A DNA stretch of 46,710 nucleotides from CALKAL01 sp051846895 (GTDB lineage Bacteria; Bacillota; Bacilli; Bacillales; Alkalibacillaceae): assembly GCA_051846895.1 (NCBI GenBank), contig JBPYCQ010000019.1, forward strand, positions 1 through 46,710, in the 5' to 3' direction. Positions within the stretch are counted from its first letter, which is position 1, and the number at the start of each line of letters is the position of its first letter. Both the position numbers and the translations under genes were made by a program. This document shows positions 32,258 to 39,977 of the stretch, in pieces. The notes beneath the pieces were generated by a model, which made no database searches, was not told the origin of the DNA, and saw only the letters and a list, made by a program, of their open reading frames with translations.

Positions 32258-34165
32258 ATGTGTGGCTTTATTGGAATGATTAAACACCAGCCGTATGAAA
32301 TTACAGATGAACAAAAGCAATCGTTTAAAAAGCAAAATGACCTGATTACTCATCGAGGTCCTGATGATGAAGGCTATTATTTTGATTCATATATATCTTT
32401 TGGCTTTAGAAGACTAAGTATCATTGATATTGATGCTGGTCATCAACCATTACCATATGACGATGAGCGTTATTGGATGGTTTTTAATGGAGAAATTTAT
32501 AATTATGTTGAATTGAAACAACAACTGTTAAATGAAGGCTATACGTTTGATACAGATTCTGATTCAGAAGTTATTTTAGCGATGTTTAAAAAGCATCGTG
32601 AAGAAACATTTAAATATTTACGTGGAATGTTCGCGATATTAATTTGGGATAAACAAGAAGAAAAGCTTTATGGGGCACGTGACCCATTTGGAATTAAACC
32701 ATTGTTTTATAGCAGAAAAGATGAAGGAACGATTTTTGCTTCAGAGAAAAAAAGCATTGCTCTTTTATTTGAAAAAGAAGAAGTTGATGAAAAGAGCTTA
32801 CAACATTACTTAAGCTTTCAGTTCGTCCCAGAACCAATGACTATGACAAAAGGAATTGAGAAAGTAGAACCAGGACATTATTTTTCTATGAAACCTGGGG
32901 AAGATCCGACATTTGTTCGTTATTTTCATGCCCAGTTCAAACCTGTTCAAACTGATAAATCTAAATTAATGAATGAAATTCGTGATGTATTATACGACTC
33001 TGTTAATGTCCATATGCGAAGCGATGTACCAGTAGGGGCGTTTCTTTCCGGGGGCATTGATTCAACGATTATTGTTTCCATCGCGAAAGAAATTAATCCA
33101 AATATAAAAACCTTCTCAGTCGGCTTTGAACGTGATGGATTTTCGGAAATTGATGTTGCGAAAGAATCTGCTGAAAAACTTGGCGTAGAAAATATTTCTT
33201 ACGTCATTTCGCCTGAAGAATATATTGAGAAACTACCAAAGATTATGTGGCACAATGATGACCCACTTGCAGACCCGGCTTGTGTTCCGTTATATTTTGT
33301 CGGTCGTGAAGCGGCTAAGCATGTGACCGTTGTGCTATCCGGTGAAGGGTCAGATGAACTTTTTGGTGGTTATAATATTTACCGAGAACCGGAATCGTTA
33401 AAAGTATTTGATTCTGTACCGAAGCCGGCTAAAGATTTATTACATCGTGTAGCTAAGGTGATGCCTGAAGGGGTTAAAGGAAAAAGCTTTTTAGAACGTG
33501 GAACAACTCCTCTTCATGAACGGTATATTGGTAATGCCAAAATGTTTGAGGAAGCTGAAAAAGAACATATATTAAAAAATTACAACTCAAATCTTTCATA
33601 TCGCGATATAACAGAGCCGTTATTTAATCAAGTAAAAGGTGACCATCCAGTCCATCAAATGCAATATGTTGATATTCATACGTGGATGCGCGGCGATATT
33701 TTGTTAAAAGCTGATCGGATGACGATGGCGCATGCCCTGGAGCTTCGCGTTCCATTTTTAGATACAGAAGTGATGCGTGTCGCTAGTCAAATACCAGTAG
33801 AATATAAAATTGCCGATGGAACAACGAAAGCGATATTACGTGAAGCGGTTTCGTCGATCATACCGAGTCATGTGCTTAACCGGAAAAAGTTAGGCTTCCC
33901 TGTCCCAATCCGTCATTGGCTTCGTAACGATATTTATGATTGGGCAAAACAATTAATTCAAGATAGTGCAACCGATTATTTGTTAAATAAACAAGTTATT
34001 CTAGACTTATTAGAAAAACATCGTGAAGGAAAAATGGACTACAGCCGAAAAATATGGACAGTTTTAATGTTTATGCTATGGCATCAACTGTTTGTTGAAA
34101 AAGTATATGATATTGAAACGCTTCAAAAAGAAGACGAGACAAAAAGCAAGCTTACGACTCTTTAA
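32258..34165 (+). CDS. asnB: Asparagine synthase (glutamine-hydrolysing)
   Basis: AsnB makes asparagine from aspartate, glutamine and ATP. The nucleophile cysteine is residue 2 (MCGFIGMI) once Met is removed. The glutaminase domain (about 1-200) has THRGPDDEG and FNGEIYNY, and the synthetase domain has the pyrophosphate loop SGGIDST and SGEGSDELFGGY. The 635-residue length matches the long AsnB of bacilli. Its last 14 bases overlap the end of the C39 gene on the other strand. Upstream (32123-32257) is AT-rich sequence presumed to hold its promoter. Confidence 0.96.
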   Translation: MCGFIGMIKHQPYEITDEQKQSFKKQNDLITHRGPDDEGYYFDSYISFGFRRLSIIDIDAGHQPLPYDDERYWMVFNGEIYNYVELKQQLLNEGYTFDTDSDSEVILAMFKKHREETFKYLRGMFAILIWDKQEEKLYGARDPFGIKPLFYSRKDEGTIFASEKKSIALLFEKEEVDEKSLQHYLSFQFVPEPMTMTKGIEKVEPGHYFSMKPGEDPTFVRYFHAQFKPVQTDKSKLMNEIRDVLYDSVNVHMRSDVPVGAFLSGGIDSTIIVSIAKEINPNIKTFSVGFERDGFSEIDVAKESAEKLGVENISYVISPEEYIEKLPKIMWHNDDPLADPACVPLYFVGREAAKHVTVVLSGEGSDELFGGYNIYREPESLKVFDSVPKPAKDLLHRVAKVMPEGVKGKSFLERGTTPLHERYIGNAKMFEEAEKEHILKNYNSNLSYRDITEPLFNQVKGDHPVHQMQYVDIHTWMRGDILLKADRMTMAHALELRVPFLDTEVMRVASQIPVEYKIADGTTKAILREAVSSIIPSHVLNRKKLGFPVPIRHWLRNDIYDWAKQLIQDSATDYLLNKQVILDLLEKHREGKMDYSRKIWTVLMFMLWHQLFVEKVYDIETLQKEDETKSKLTTL

Positions 34166-34184
34166 GAATCGTAACAGCTTGCTT
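34136..34184 (-). terminator. Terminator of the ytoA-C39 transcript, inside the asnB 3' end
   Basis: AAGCAAGCT (34144-34152) pairs with AGCTTGCTT (34176-34184), extended inward by TACGA and TCGTA. On the minus strand it runs into TTTTTGTC. The hairpin spans the last codons of both converging genes. Confidence 0.8.
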
Positions 34185-35045
34185 ACCCATTTGTTCCCAA
34201 GCACCGATAAATTCATTTTTCGGTGCTTTTTTTAATTTGTATTGTAATGGATCATTATAGTAAATAAAGTGTTCATCATATCCGACAACTAAGACAGCAT
34301 GTTCACGATACGTAATTTTTACAGGTCCATCTGCTGTTTGCCAAGTTTCAAATGAGGACTCAGGTAACGGTTTGTACGTTGCATTAGTAATAATAAGTAC
34401 GGGTTCGCTTTTGTTTAAAAAGGCATAGATTGTTTCAAAAGAATGCCCGGTTAAGTCAATGGCGCGATTTCCAACATATTGTTTGGCTAGATCAGTGATT
34501 GGCCCGTGGTAAACACCATATCCTGGTGTGCTAAAGGAATACATATCACCGACAAAACCGTTGTAAGGATTGCCAAAGTGAACTTGTCCATCTTTTACTT
34601 CGTATGGCGTATTATCTCTTGTGACTTGTTCAGCAAGTTCCATTTTGTCAGCTTCGACATCATGATATTCAAGAAGCATTGCTAAGCTTGTTACTTCACA
34701 ACCTCTAGGTAACTCAGGTAGTTGCTGAATATGTGGTGCATCTATTAAAATTTCATCCTCAAGAATAAAATCTTGATAAAGGGACGGTTGCTGAAACGGT
34801 TCTGTAAATCCTTTTTCTTCTGCGTACACAATCGAATGTTTATCTTGGTCAAGTTCAAGATTTTCTTTAAACCAATCTGTTAATTCGTCCTTATTTTGGC
34901 TAATGAAAACGATTGTTAATGAAAGCGAGCATACAAAAAACAGTTGAGCAAAAAATAAGCTTGTCCGTTTAAAAGCATGTCCTTTTTTTGCGTAAGCATA
35001 TAAAAGTAACGTAAAAAACATGCTAAATAAAATGATGTAACCCAT
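34152..35045 (-). CDS. Membrane-anchored C39-like peptidase
   Basis: The 297-residue protein has two N-terminal spans (about 2-18 and 30-50), then an extracellular papain-like C39 domain. The likely triad is C116 in LPRGCEVTSLAMLL, H249 in TYREHAVLVVGY, and N264-D265 in YYNDPL. Related domains process or cleave peptides at the surface, some in bacteriocin maturation, but there is no bacteriocin gene nearby. A general envelope peptidase is more likely. It starts 23 bases after ytoA and is probably co-transcribed with it. Confidence 0.85.
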   Translation of the reverse strand: MGYIILFSMFFTLLLYAYAKKGHAFKRTSLFFAQLFFVCSLSLTIVFISQNKDELTDWFKENLELDQDKHSIVYAEEKGFTEPFQQPSLYQDFILEDEILIDAPHIQQLPELPRGCEVTSLAMLLEYHDVEADKMELAEQVTRDNTPYEVKDGQVHFGNPYNGFVGDMYSFSTPGYGVYHGPITDLAKQYVGNRAIDLTGHSFETIYAFLNKSEPVLIITNATYKPLPESSFETWQTADGPVKITYREHAVLVVGYDEHFIYYNDPLQYKLKKAPKNEFIGAWEQMGKQAVTILKES

Positions 35046-35068
35046 CTCATATGCCCCCAGTTAATATC

Positions 35069-35575
35069 TTATAAGTTCTTATATAGTTGACCTTTTTGAA
35101 TATAACTTTCTCGAATACGATTCATCTCTTTAATATCTTCATCGGTTAATTCACGAATTACTTTAGCTGGACGGCCAAAAGCGAGTGTGTTCGGTGGAAT
35201 TTTTTTATTCTTCGTCACTAAGCTTCCGGCACCAATATATGCATTCTCACCAATTTCAGCACCATCTAATATCATTGATCCCATTCCGATAAGTGCGTTT
35301 TTGCCAATTTTACAAGAATGAAGTAACACTTGATGTCCAACTGTTACACCGTCTTCGATAATTAACGGTTGATCAGGGCTTTGGTGAAGCATACTTTGGT
35401 CTTGAATGTTGACGTTTTTCCCGATAATGGTTGGTGAAACATCACCGCGTATGACTGTTTTAAACCAAATACTACTGTATGCTCCAATCTCGACATCTCC
35501 TGTAATGACTGTATCGTCTGCGATAAATGCTGTTTCATCAATTTTTGGATGTTTTCCGTTAAATGGGAGTATCAT
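35069..35575 (-). CDS. ytoA: Gamma-carbonic anhydrase family protein
   Basis: This 168-residue left-handed beta-helix protein is made of hexapeptide repeats (for example IIGKNVNIQDQ, LIIEDGVTVG, ALIGMGSMIL, AYIGAGSLV). Three metal histidines characteristic of gamma-carbonic anhydrases are at H64, H81 and H86. Relatives include YtoA, YrdA and PaaY. Activity on CO2 is not assured for this group. It is transcribed with the C39 peptidase gene and diverges from ytpA, next to which ytoA lies in B. subtilis. Confidence 0.92.
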   Translation of the reverse strand: MILPFNGKHPKIDETAFIADDTVITGDVEIGAYSSIWFKTVIRGDVSPTIIGKNVNIQDQSMLHQSPDQPLIIEDGVTVGHQVLLHSCKIGKNALIGMGSMILDGAEIGENAYIGAGSLVTKNKKIPPNTLAFGRPAKVIRELTDEDIKEMNRIRESYIQKGQLYKNL

Positions 35576-35601
35576 GTTGTTCCTCCTTTATGTATATATG
35601 C

Positions 35602-35614
35602 TAGAATTATTATA
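35602..35614. promoter_or_regulatory. Overlapping divergent -10 elements of ytoA and ytpA
   Basis: On the minus strand TGTTATAAT (TATAAT at 35609-35614) is an extended -10 with a CCGACA -35 at 17 bases. On the plus strand TGCTAGAAT (TAGAAT 35602-35607) is an extended -10. The two elements are two bases apart, so their use would be mutually exclusive. Confidence 0.55.
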
Positions 35615-35652
35615 ACAAAGAAAAAAGAGAATGTCGGTTAGGAGGAACTTGT

Positions 35653-36429
35653 GTGTATGAGAGTTTAGTCAGTGATGCTAAAGGTGTCGTTGTGGTTGTT
35701 CACGGGGCATTTGAGCATTCTGGTAGATATGATTGGGTGATTGATCAATTAAATAAACACGATTACCATGTCGTTTATGGTGATTTACCAGGTCAAGGAA
35801 GATCTGAAAGTAAAAAAGGGTATATTGAAAGTTTTCAGCAATATATTGAGACAGTCTCAAGTTGGGTGGATCGGGCGCTTCAATTTGAACTGCCAGTTTT
35901 TTTATTTGGTCATAGTATGGGTGGGTTAATTTCGATTCGTCTAATGGAGCAAAAAAACCTTAACATTCACGGTGTTATTTTATCTTCACCAGCACTTGGG
36001 ATTGTTAATGGACTATCAAAGCCTTTATATCATCTATCAAAAATTCTGAACGTTATTTCTCCGACTATGAAGTTTCCAACAGGGATTGAGAGCCAGTTCG
36101 CGACTAGAAATAAAGCTTATCATGCAAGGGACGAAGTTGATCCGCTATTTTTAAGAAAAGTATCAGTTAGGTGGTATCATGAATTTGAACGAGCTATTCG
36201 TGTTGCATTTGATGAGATTAATCGATATCCAGATATACCGACGTTATTACTTCAAAGCGGTCAAGACAAACTCGTTCATGTGAGCGAAGTTGAGAGATGG
36301 TTTAATCAATTAACGATAGAAAATAAGACGTTAAAAATTTGGGATGAGTTATATCATGAATTATTGAATGAACCTGAAAGAGAAGACGTTTTAAAAGACG
36401 TGATTCAATTTATAGAGAGCGAAATATAG
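35653..36429 (+). CDS. ytpA: Phospholipase/lysophospholipase YtpA
   Basis: This 258-residue alpha/beta hydrolase of the monoglyceride-lipase type has VVHGAFEHSGRYDW (oxyanion part), DLPGQGRSE, and the nucleophile elbow GHSMGGL. The aspartate lies in LQSGQDKLV and the histidine in ELYHELLNEPER. In B. subtilis YtpA makes the lysophospholipid antibiotic bacilysocin. The start is GTG 35653, 6 bases after GGAGGA. ytpB follows after 15 bases, as in B. subtilis. Confidence 0.9.
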   Translation: MYESLVSDAKGVVVVVHGAFEHSGRYDWVIDQLNKHDYHVVYGDLPGQGRSESKKGYIESFQQYIETVSSWVDRALQFELPVFLFGHSMGGLISIRLMEQKNLNIHGVILSSPALGIVNGLSKPLYHLSKILNVISPTMKFPTGIESQFATRNKAYHARDEVDPLFLRKVSVRWYHEFERAIRVAFDEINRYPDIPTLLLQSGQDKLVHVSEVERWFNQLTIENKTLKIWDELYHELLNEPEREDVLKDVIQFIESEI

Positions 36430-36444
36430 AATGGGGGTTATGTT

Positions 36445-37518
36445 TTGGGCTTAAATGTACCAACTCATTTGATTAAATTACTTTCGACCTGTTATCGTCA
36501 TATTTTTCCACAAGTACACGATGAATTAAAAACTGTTAAACAACTAGCCCAAACTATTCCTAACGATGAGTTAAGAACTCAGGCCTTAGCAAGTATTGAA
36601 ACGAAAACATTTCATTGTGAAGGTGGGTCAGTGTATGCTTCTTTAGCAGGGGATTCGTGGAAAGACGCGATACATTTTATTGTGGCATATCAAACGATTA
36701 GTGATTATTTGGATAACTTATGTGACCGTAGCCAGTCGCTTGACCCTGAAGACTTCAGATTGCTTCATCGCTCAATGACAAATGCGCTATCGCCACAGCC
36801 CACACAGCCAATTAATTATTATGAAAAAAGAGCCGACCAGGAAGATCACGGTTATTTACAATCTTTAGTTGAACAATGTCAACGTGTTATTAAAAAAATT
36901 GATAACTATGAGCTTATTTACCCTTATGTTAAACGATTATCCGACTTGTATATTGATTTACAGGTACATAAGCATGTGGCGGTGAGTGAACGTGTACCAA
37001 GACTGACGTCGTGGTTTGAAGAAGAAAATGAACATCAGGGGCTATCTTGGTATGAGTTTTCAGCAGCATCTGGATCGACGTTAGGAATATTTTGTCTTGT
37101 TTCGTACGCGTTGCAGGGTCAATATTATGGAAATGAAGTCATGAAAACGTATTTTCCGTTCGTACAGGGGCTGCATATCTTACTTGATTATTTTATTGAC
37201 CAAAAAGAAGATGAACGTGAAGGAGATTTGAACTTTTGTCATTATTATGAGAATGATGATGAAATGATGGAGCGATTACAGTTTTTTGTGACACAAAGTT
37301 TAAGTTATACAAGTGAGATGCCTGATGCTTCATTTCATAAGTTGATTCAATCTGGTTTAGTTGGTTTATATTTATCTGATTCTAAGACAAATTCTTTAAA
37401 TAACGGAAAGAAGCTAAGGCAGAGGCTACTAAAACACGCGGGAATGAATGCGAAAATTATTTATTGGAATGGGCGCGTATACAGGAAGTGGAAGAAGAAA
37501 AGGGATATGGATGAGTAG
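36445..37518 (+). CDS. ytpB: Tetraprenyl-beta-curcumene synthase (DUF2600)
   Basis: YtpB is a large terpene synthase making the C35 hydrocarbon tetraprenyl-beta-curcumene from heptaprenyl diphosphate. It is soluble, all helical and belongs to DUF2600. The acidic metal-binding motif is SDYLDNLCDR near residue 95, and a second acidic cluster is DYFIDQKEDEREGD near 250. The 357-residue length is normal. The start is TTG 36445, 8 bases after GGGGG. Co-transcribed with ytpA. Confidence 0.93.
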   Translation: MGLNVPTHLIKLLSTCYRHIFPQVHDELKTVKQLAQTIPNDELRTQALASIETKTFHCEGGSVYASLAGDSWKDAIHFIVAYQTISDYLDNLCDRSQSLDPEDFRLLHRSMTNALSPQPTQPINYYEKRADQEDHGYLQSLVEQCQRVIKKIDNYELIYPYVKRLSDLYIDLQVHKHVAVSERVPRLTSWFEEENEHQGLSWYEFSAASGSTLGIFCLVSYALQGQYYGNEVMKTYFPFVQGLHILLDYFIDQKEDEREGDLNFCHYYENDDEMMERLQFFVTQSLSYTSEMPDASFHKLIQSGLVGLYLSDSKTNSLNNGKKLRQRLLKHAGMNAKIIYWNGRVYRKWKKKRDMDE

Positions 37519-37551
37519 AGAGGTGTTTGTGCACACCTCTTTATTTTTTGT
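37519..37551. terminator. Terminator after ytpB
   Basis: AGAGGTGT and ACACCTCT form a perfect 8-bp stem with a 6-base loop, then TTATTTTTTG. It also borders the end of ytqB on the other strand. Confidence 0.9.
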
Positions 37552-38104
37552 ATATAGCAATCACAAACGGGGCTTTATCACTTCGATTGACCATTTGGTA
37601 TGTTGATATGTCCGCTAGTTTTGCTGGAAACGTTTTAAGGTAGTTGAAAAGTATCGTTTTTTCTTTATTTCCTTCTTCATGCCCAGGATAGACGACAAGA
37701 GTGATATATCTTTCTTTTTTTAGCATTTGAAACAATTGGTCTATTGCTTCAATCGTTGTCTTTCCTGTTGTTGTTATTTGTTTATTGCTACCAGGCAAAT
37801 AGCCGAGGTTAAAAATAGCTCCGTCAATGACGGTGATGTGACGTTTGTTCAGTTCATCTTTGGCATGCTCATGCCCTGCCAAAATACATTCAACATTTGT
37901 TATTCCTTTAGCTTGAAAAAGAGCTTTTGACTGTTTGATTGCTTGTTCTTGAATATCAAACGCCATCACTTTTCCTGTATGGCCGACGAGCTCACTTAGC
38001 CATAAACTATCGTGACCATTCCCTAATGTCGCATCTACGACAACGTCACCGCTGTGAACGGATTGTCTCAACAAATCATGTGCAAAAGGTATTATTTGTT
38101 TCAT
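37541..38104 (-). CDS. ytqB: Class I SAM-dependent methyltransferase YtqB
   Basis: This 187-residue rRNA-methyltransferase-like protein has motif I VVDATLGNGHDSLWL for SAM binding, then AFDIQEQAI as the acidic motif, FNLGYLPGSNK as the catalytic NLG-YLPG motif, and VVYPGHEEG. The target of YtqB-type enzymes is not securely known; tRNA has been suggested for relatives. I chose ATG 38104, where relatives begin (MK..IPFAH). A longer frame to ATG 38137 has no Shine-Dalgarno. Just upstream lies the left copy of the 16-bp direct repeat. Confidence 0.88.
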   Translation of the reverse strand: MKQIIPFAHDLLRQSVHSGDVVVDATLGNGHDSLWLSELVGHTGKVMAFDIQEQAIKQSKALFQAKGITNVECILAGHEHAKDELNKRHITVIDGAIFNLGYLPGSNKQITTTGKTTIEAIDQLFQMLKKERYITLVVYPGHEEGNKEKTILFNYLKTFPAKLADISTYQMVNRSDKAPFVIAIYKK

Positions 38105-38171
38105 GCGTTCGCATCCATTTCTAATATCATTCTTCATTTTGTTGTACAGCTACATATTACCACGGTGAAAC

Positions 38172-38187
38172 ATAATCGACAAAAGTT
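38172..38187 (+). repeat. Left copy of the 16-bp direct repeat around the cad/bdb block
   Basis: ATAATCGACAAAAGTT is identical to 42652-42667. The two copies enclose bdbC, bdbD, cadC and cadA exactly. A TTGACA follows each copy after 15 (left) and 11 (right) bases. Confidence 0.8.
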
Positions 38188-38211
38188 CATTGTATCTGAA
38201 GTTTGACACCA

Positions 38212-38242
38212 AAAAACCCTCAATACTAAAGGAGGTTTTTTA
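38212..38242. terminator. Hairpin with T-run inside the left edge of the block
   Basis: AAAAAACCCTC pairs imperfectly with GGAGGTTTTTT around a short loop. Its orientation is unclear. It could insulate the block from ytqB. Confidence 0.5.
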
Positions 38243-38299
38243 TATTGAAACATATCGTTCATTTCACTTTTTCCGTTTGGTGTTAGGTATTGACAAATA

Positions 38300-38354
38300 T
38301 AATAAATAAAAAGAGGTGCACCCCAATTTTTTATTTGGGAATCGCACCTTTTTT
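38300..38354 (-). terminator. Terminator after bdbC
   Basis: AGGTGC (38314-38319) pairs with GCACCT (38344-38349), with an inner CCCAA/TTGGG stem. On the minus strand it is followed by TTTTTATTTATT. Confidence 0.85.
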
Positions 38355-38358
38355 ATTA

Positions 38359-38784
38359 TTAATTGTCCTTTGTTCCTTTGATAGTTAGCATAGATACAAT
38401 AATTAGGGTGAAAGCAATTAATGCTAAAAACGGAATGGTAATAAATCCAAACCAATTAATATATTCGGCACTACAAGGAACACCATTGGCACATGGTTTT
38501 ATTTCTGCAAATCCCGGAACTTTTTGCTCTAAATAGTGGAAGAGGGATATGCACCAACCAATGATCGCTATTGGTAAAACATACTTTTTAATAGACCGAT
38601 CATTTTGAAACGTTGCGATTCCGAGTATCAAAGATAATGGGTACATCAGAATACGTTGATACCAACAAAGTTCACATGGAATAAAACCTTTTATTTCACT
38701 AAAGTAAAGACTACCAAGTGTTGCAACAACTGATACTAACCAGGCCACATATAGTAGAAATTGTTGAAAATCTATTTTCTTCAT
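38359..38784 (-). CDS. bdbC: Disulfide oxidoreductase of the DsbB/BdbC family
   Basis: BdbC is a four-span membrane quinone reductase that reoxidises its partner BdbD. The first redox pair is C37-x2-C40 (PCELCWYQR, typical of the family) and the second is C98 and C104 in the loop between spans 3 and 4. The 141-residue length is normal. It starts three bases after bdbD, so the two form an operon. Paired with a metal-resistance operon and enclosed by direct repeats, it is probably an accessory copy rather than the main pair of the cell. Confidence 0.93.
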   Translation of the reverse strand: MKKIDFQQFLLYVAWLVSVVATLGSLYFSEIKGFIPCELCWYQRILMYPLSLILGIATFQNDRSIKKYVLPIAIIGWCISLFHYLEQKVPGFAEIKPCANGVPCSAEYINWFGFITIPFLALIAFTLIIVSMLTIKGTKDN

Positions 38785-38787
38785 ATC

Positions 38788-39465
38788 TTAATTTTCCTCT
38801 AGTGCTTTGTCTATCGCAGCTTTTATTGCTTTATAGTCAAAGGGGTCATCAATCATCGTATCATTTACTATGATGGTTGGTGTGAACTGAACATCAAATT
38901 CTGTTACCAATTCGGAATCCTTATTTACTTCGTCCATTTCAGAATTGCTTTCAATATCCGATTTTAATTTATCTGTATCGATTCCTGAGACACCACTTGC
39001 TACTTCGAGGATTTTTTCCATTGTAACCCATTTACTGTCATGGTTTTCACTTGGTTGTTCCTCAAAAAGTGCCTTATGAAATTCCCAATATGCATCTGGG
39101 TTTTGTTTATACACAGATTCAGCAGCTAATGACGCTAACTCTGATTCCTTACCATGAAATAAGACATTTATATACGAGAATTTTACCTTTCCAGTGTCTA
39201 CATATTCACTACCCAATTGAGGATAAATAATTTCTCCCCATGCTTTACATGACGGACACTTAAAATCACCAAATTCTACTACGGTTACAGGGGCATCTGG
39301 ATGACCTAACGTAGGTTGTCCATCAATTGGTGGTTGTTTATCAAATGTTGTGCTTTCATTTGATTCAGATTTATTATTGTTGATCACGACCAAAGCAGTA
39401 ATTAGTACAATGACAACTAATGTTATGAGTACAACAAATTTAAAAGGGGAATTATTACTTTTCAT
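38788..39465 (-). CDS. bdbD: Membrane-anchored thiol-disulfide oxidoreductase BdbD
   Basis: This DsbA-like protein (225 residues) has an N-terminal span (about 10-28), a linker rich in Ser, Asn and Glu, and a thioredoxin fold with active site C70-P-S-C73. The cis-proline segment is in FDVQFTPTIIVND. It would oxidise cysteines of exported proteins and pass electrons to BdbC. The Shine-Dalgarno TAGGTAGGTG is clear. It diverges from cadC, with about 175 bases between their starts. Confidence 0.93.
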   Translation of the reverse strand: MKSNNSPFKFVVLITLVVIVLITALVVINNNKSESNESTTFDKQPPIDGQPTLGHPDAPVTVVEFGDFKCPSCKAWGEIIYPQLGSEYVDTGKVKFSYINVLFHGKESELASLAAESVYKQNPDAYWEFHKALFEEQPSENHDSKWVTMEKILEVASGVSGIDTDKLKSDIESNSEMDEVNKDSELVTEFDVQFTPTIIVNDTMIDDPFDYKAIKAAIDKALEEN

Positions 39466-39565
39466 TTAAACACCTACCTATTTTTAAGTAACTTTTATTT
39501 TACCATCAAACTTATATGTGTAAGTCTTATTCCTATATTGTTCAATAACTTTTCACAATAAATTT

Positions 39566-39594
39566 TTGACACACATATTAGTTGTTGCTAATAT
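39566..39594 (+). promoter_or_regulatory. Promoter of cadCA
   Basis: TTGACA (39566-39571) and TAATAT (39589-39594) are 17 bases apart. The -10 box and part of the spacer lie within the first inverted repeat of the operator. Confidence 0.7.
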
Positions 39595-39629
39595 GATAAC
39601 ATAAAAACATATTAGTCATACCTAATGTA
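39574..39629 (+). promoter_or_regulatory. Double operator of the ArsR-type repressor
   Basis: CATATTAG-n6-CTAATATG (39574-39595) is a perfect 8-bp inverted repeat, and CATATTAG-n6-CTAATGTA (39608-39629) is a second, degenerate copy 34 bases on. The first covers the -10 region, the second the early transcript. This is the expected place for CadC to bind and repress when no metal is present. Confidence 0.75.
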
Positions 39630-39642
39630 AGGGGGAATTTAT

Positions 39643-39963
39643 ATGTTAAAAGTTGATATTGATACAAAAATGAAGTTTTTGCACGGCTTTTCACATAAAA
39701 CAAGAATTCAAATACTCGAAAGTATAAAAACAGAAGAAAAAACAGTTTCTCAAATTGTTGAGGATTTAAATGCAAATCAATCAAACATATCCCAGCATTT
39801 GGCATGCTTAAAAGGCTGTGGGCTTATTGTAGGAAGACAAGAGGGAAAATATGTATATTATCGGCTGCGTAATCAACTAATACGCGACTTATTAACCATG
39901 TTTGATGTGGTACTTGAAGATGTACAAAGTAATGTTGAATGTTGTGATAGTCATATCGATTAG
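39643..39963 (+). CDS. cadC: ArsR/SmtB-family metal sensor, CmtR-like
   Basis: This 106-residue winged-helix repressor has the recognition helix NQSNISQHLACLKGCGL and the wing QEGKYVYYRL. Metal-binding cysteines appear as C55 and C59 in the recognition helix and C100-C101 at the C terminus, the arrangement of the Cd/Pb sensor CmtR rather than of classical CadC. It would come off its operator on binding cadmium or lead. It lies 14 bases before the ATPase gene and would control both itself and cadA. Confidence 0.85.
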   Translation: MLKVDIDTKMKFLHGFSHKTRIQILESIKTEEKTVSQIVEDLNANQSNISQHLACLKGCGLIVGRQEGKYVYYRLRNQLIRDLLTMFDVVLEDVQSNVECCDSHID

Positions 39964-39977
39964 TGGAGGTGAAATAA

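Noticed and set aside
34152..35045. C39 peptidase as part of a bacteriocin export system
   Set aside because: No ABC exporter domain is fused to it and no leader-peptide gene or immunity gene is nearby; its partner gene is ytoA.
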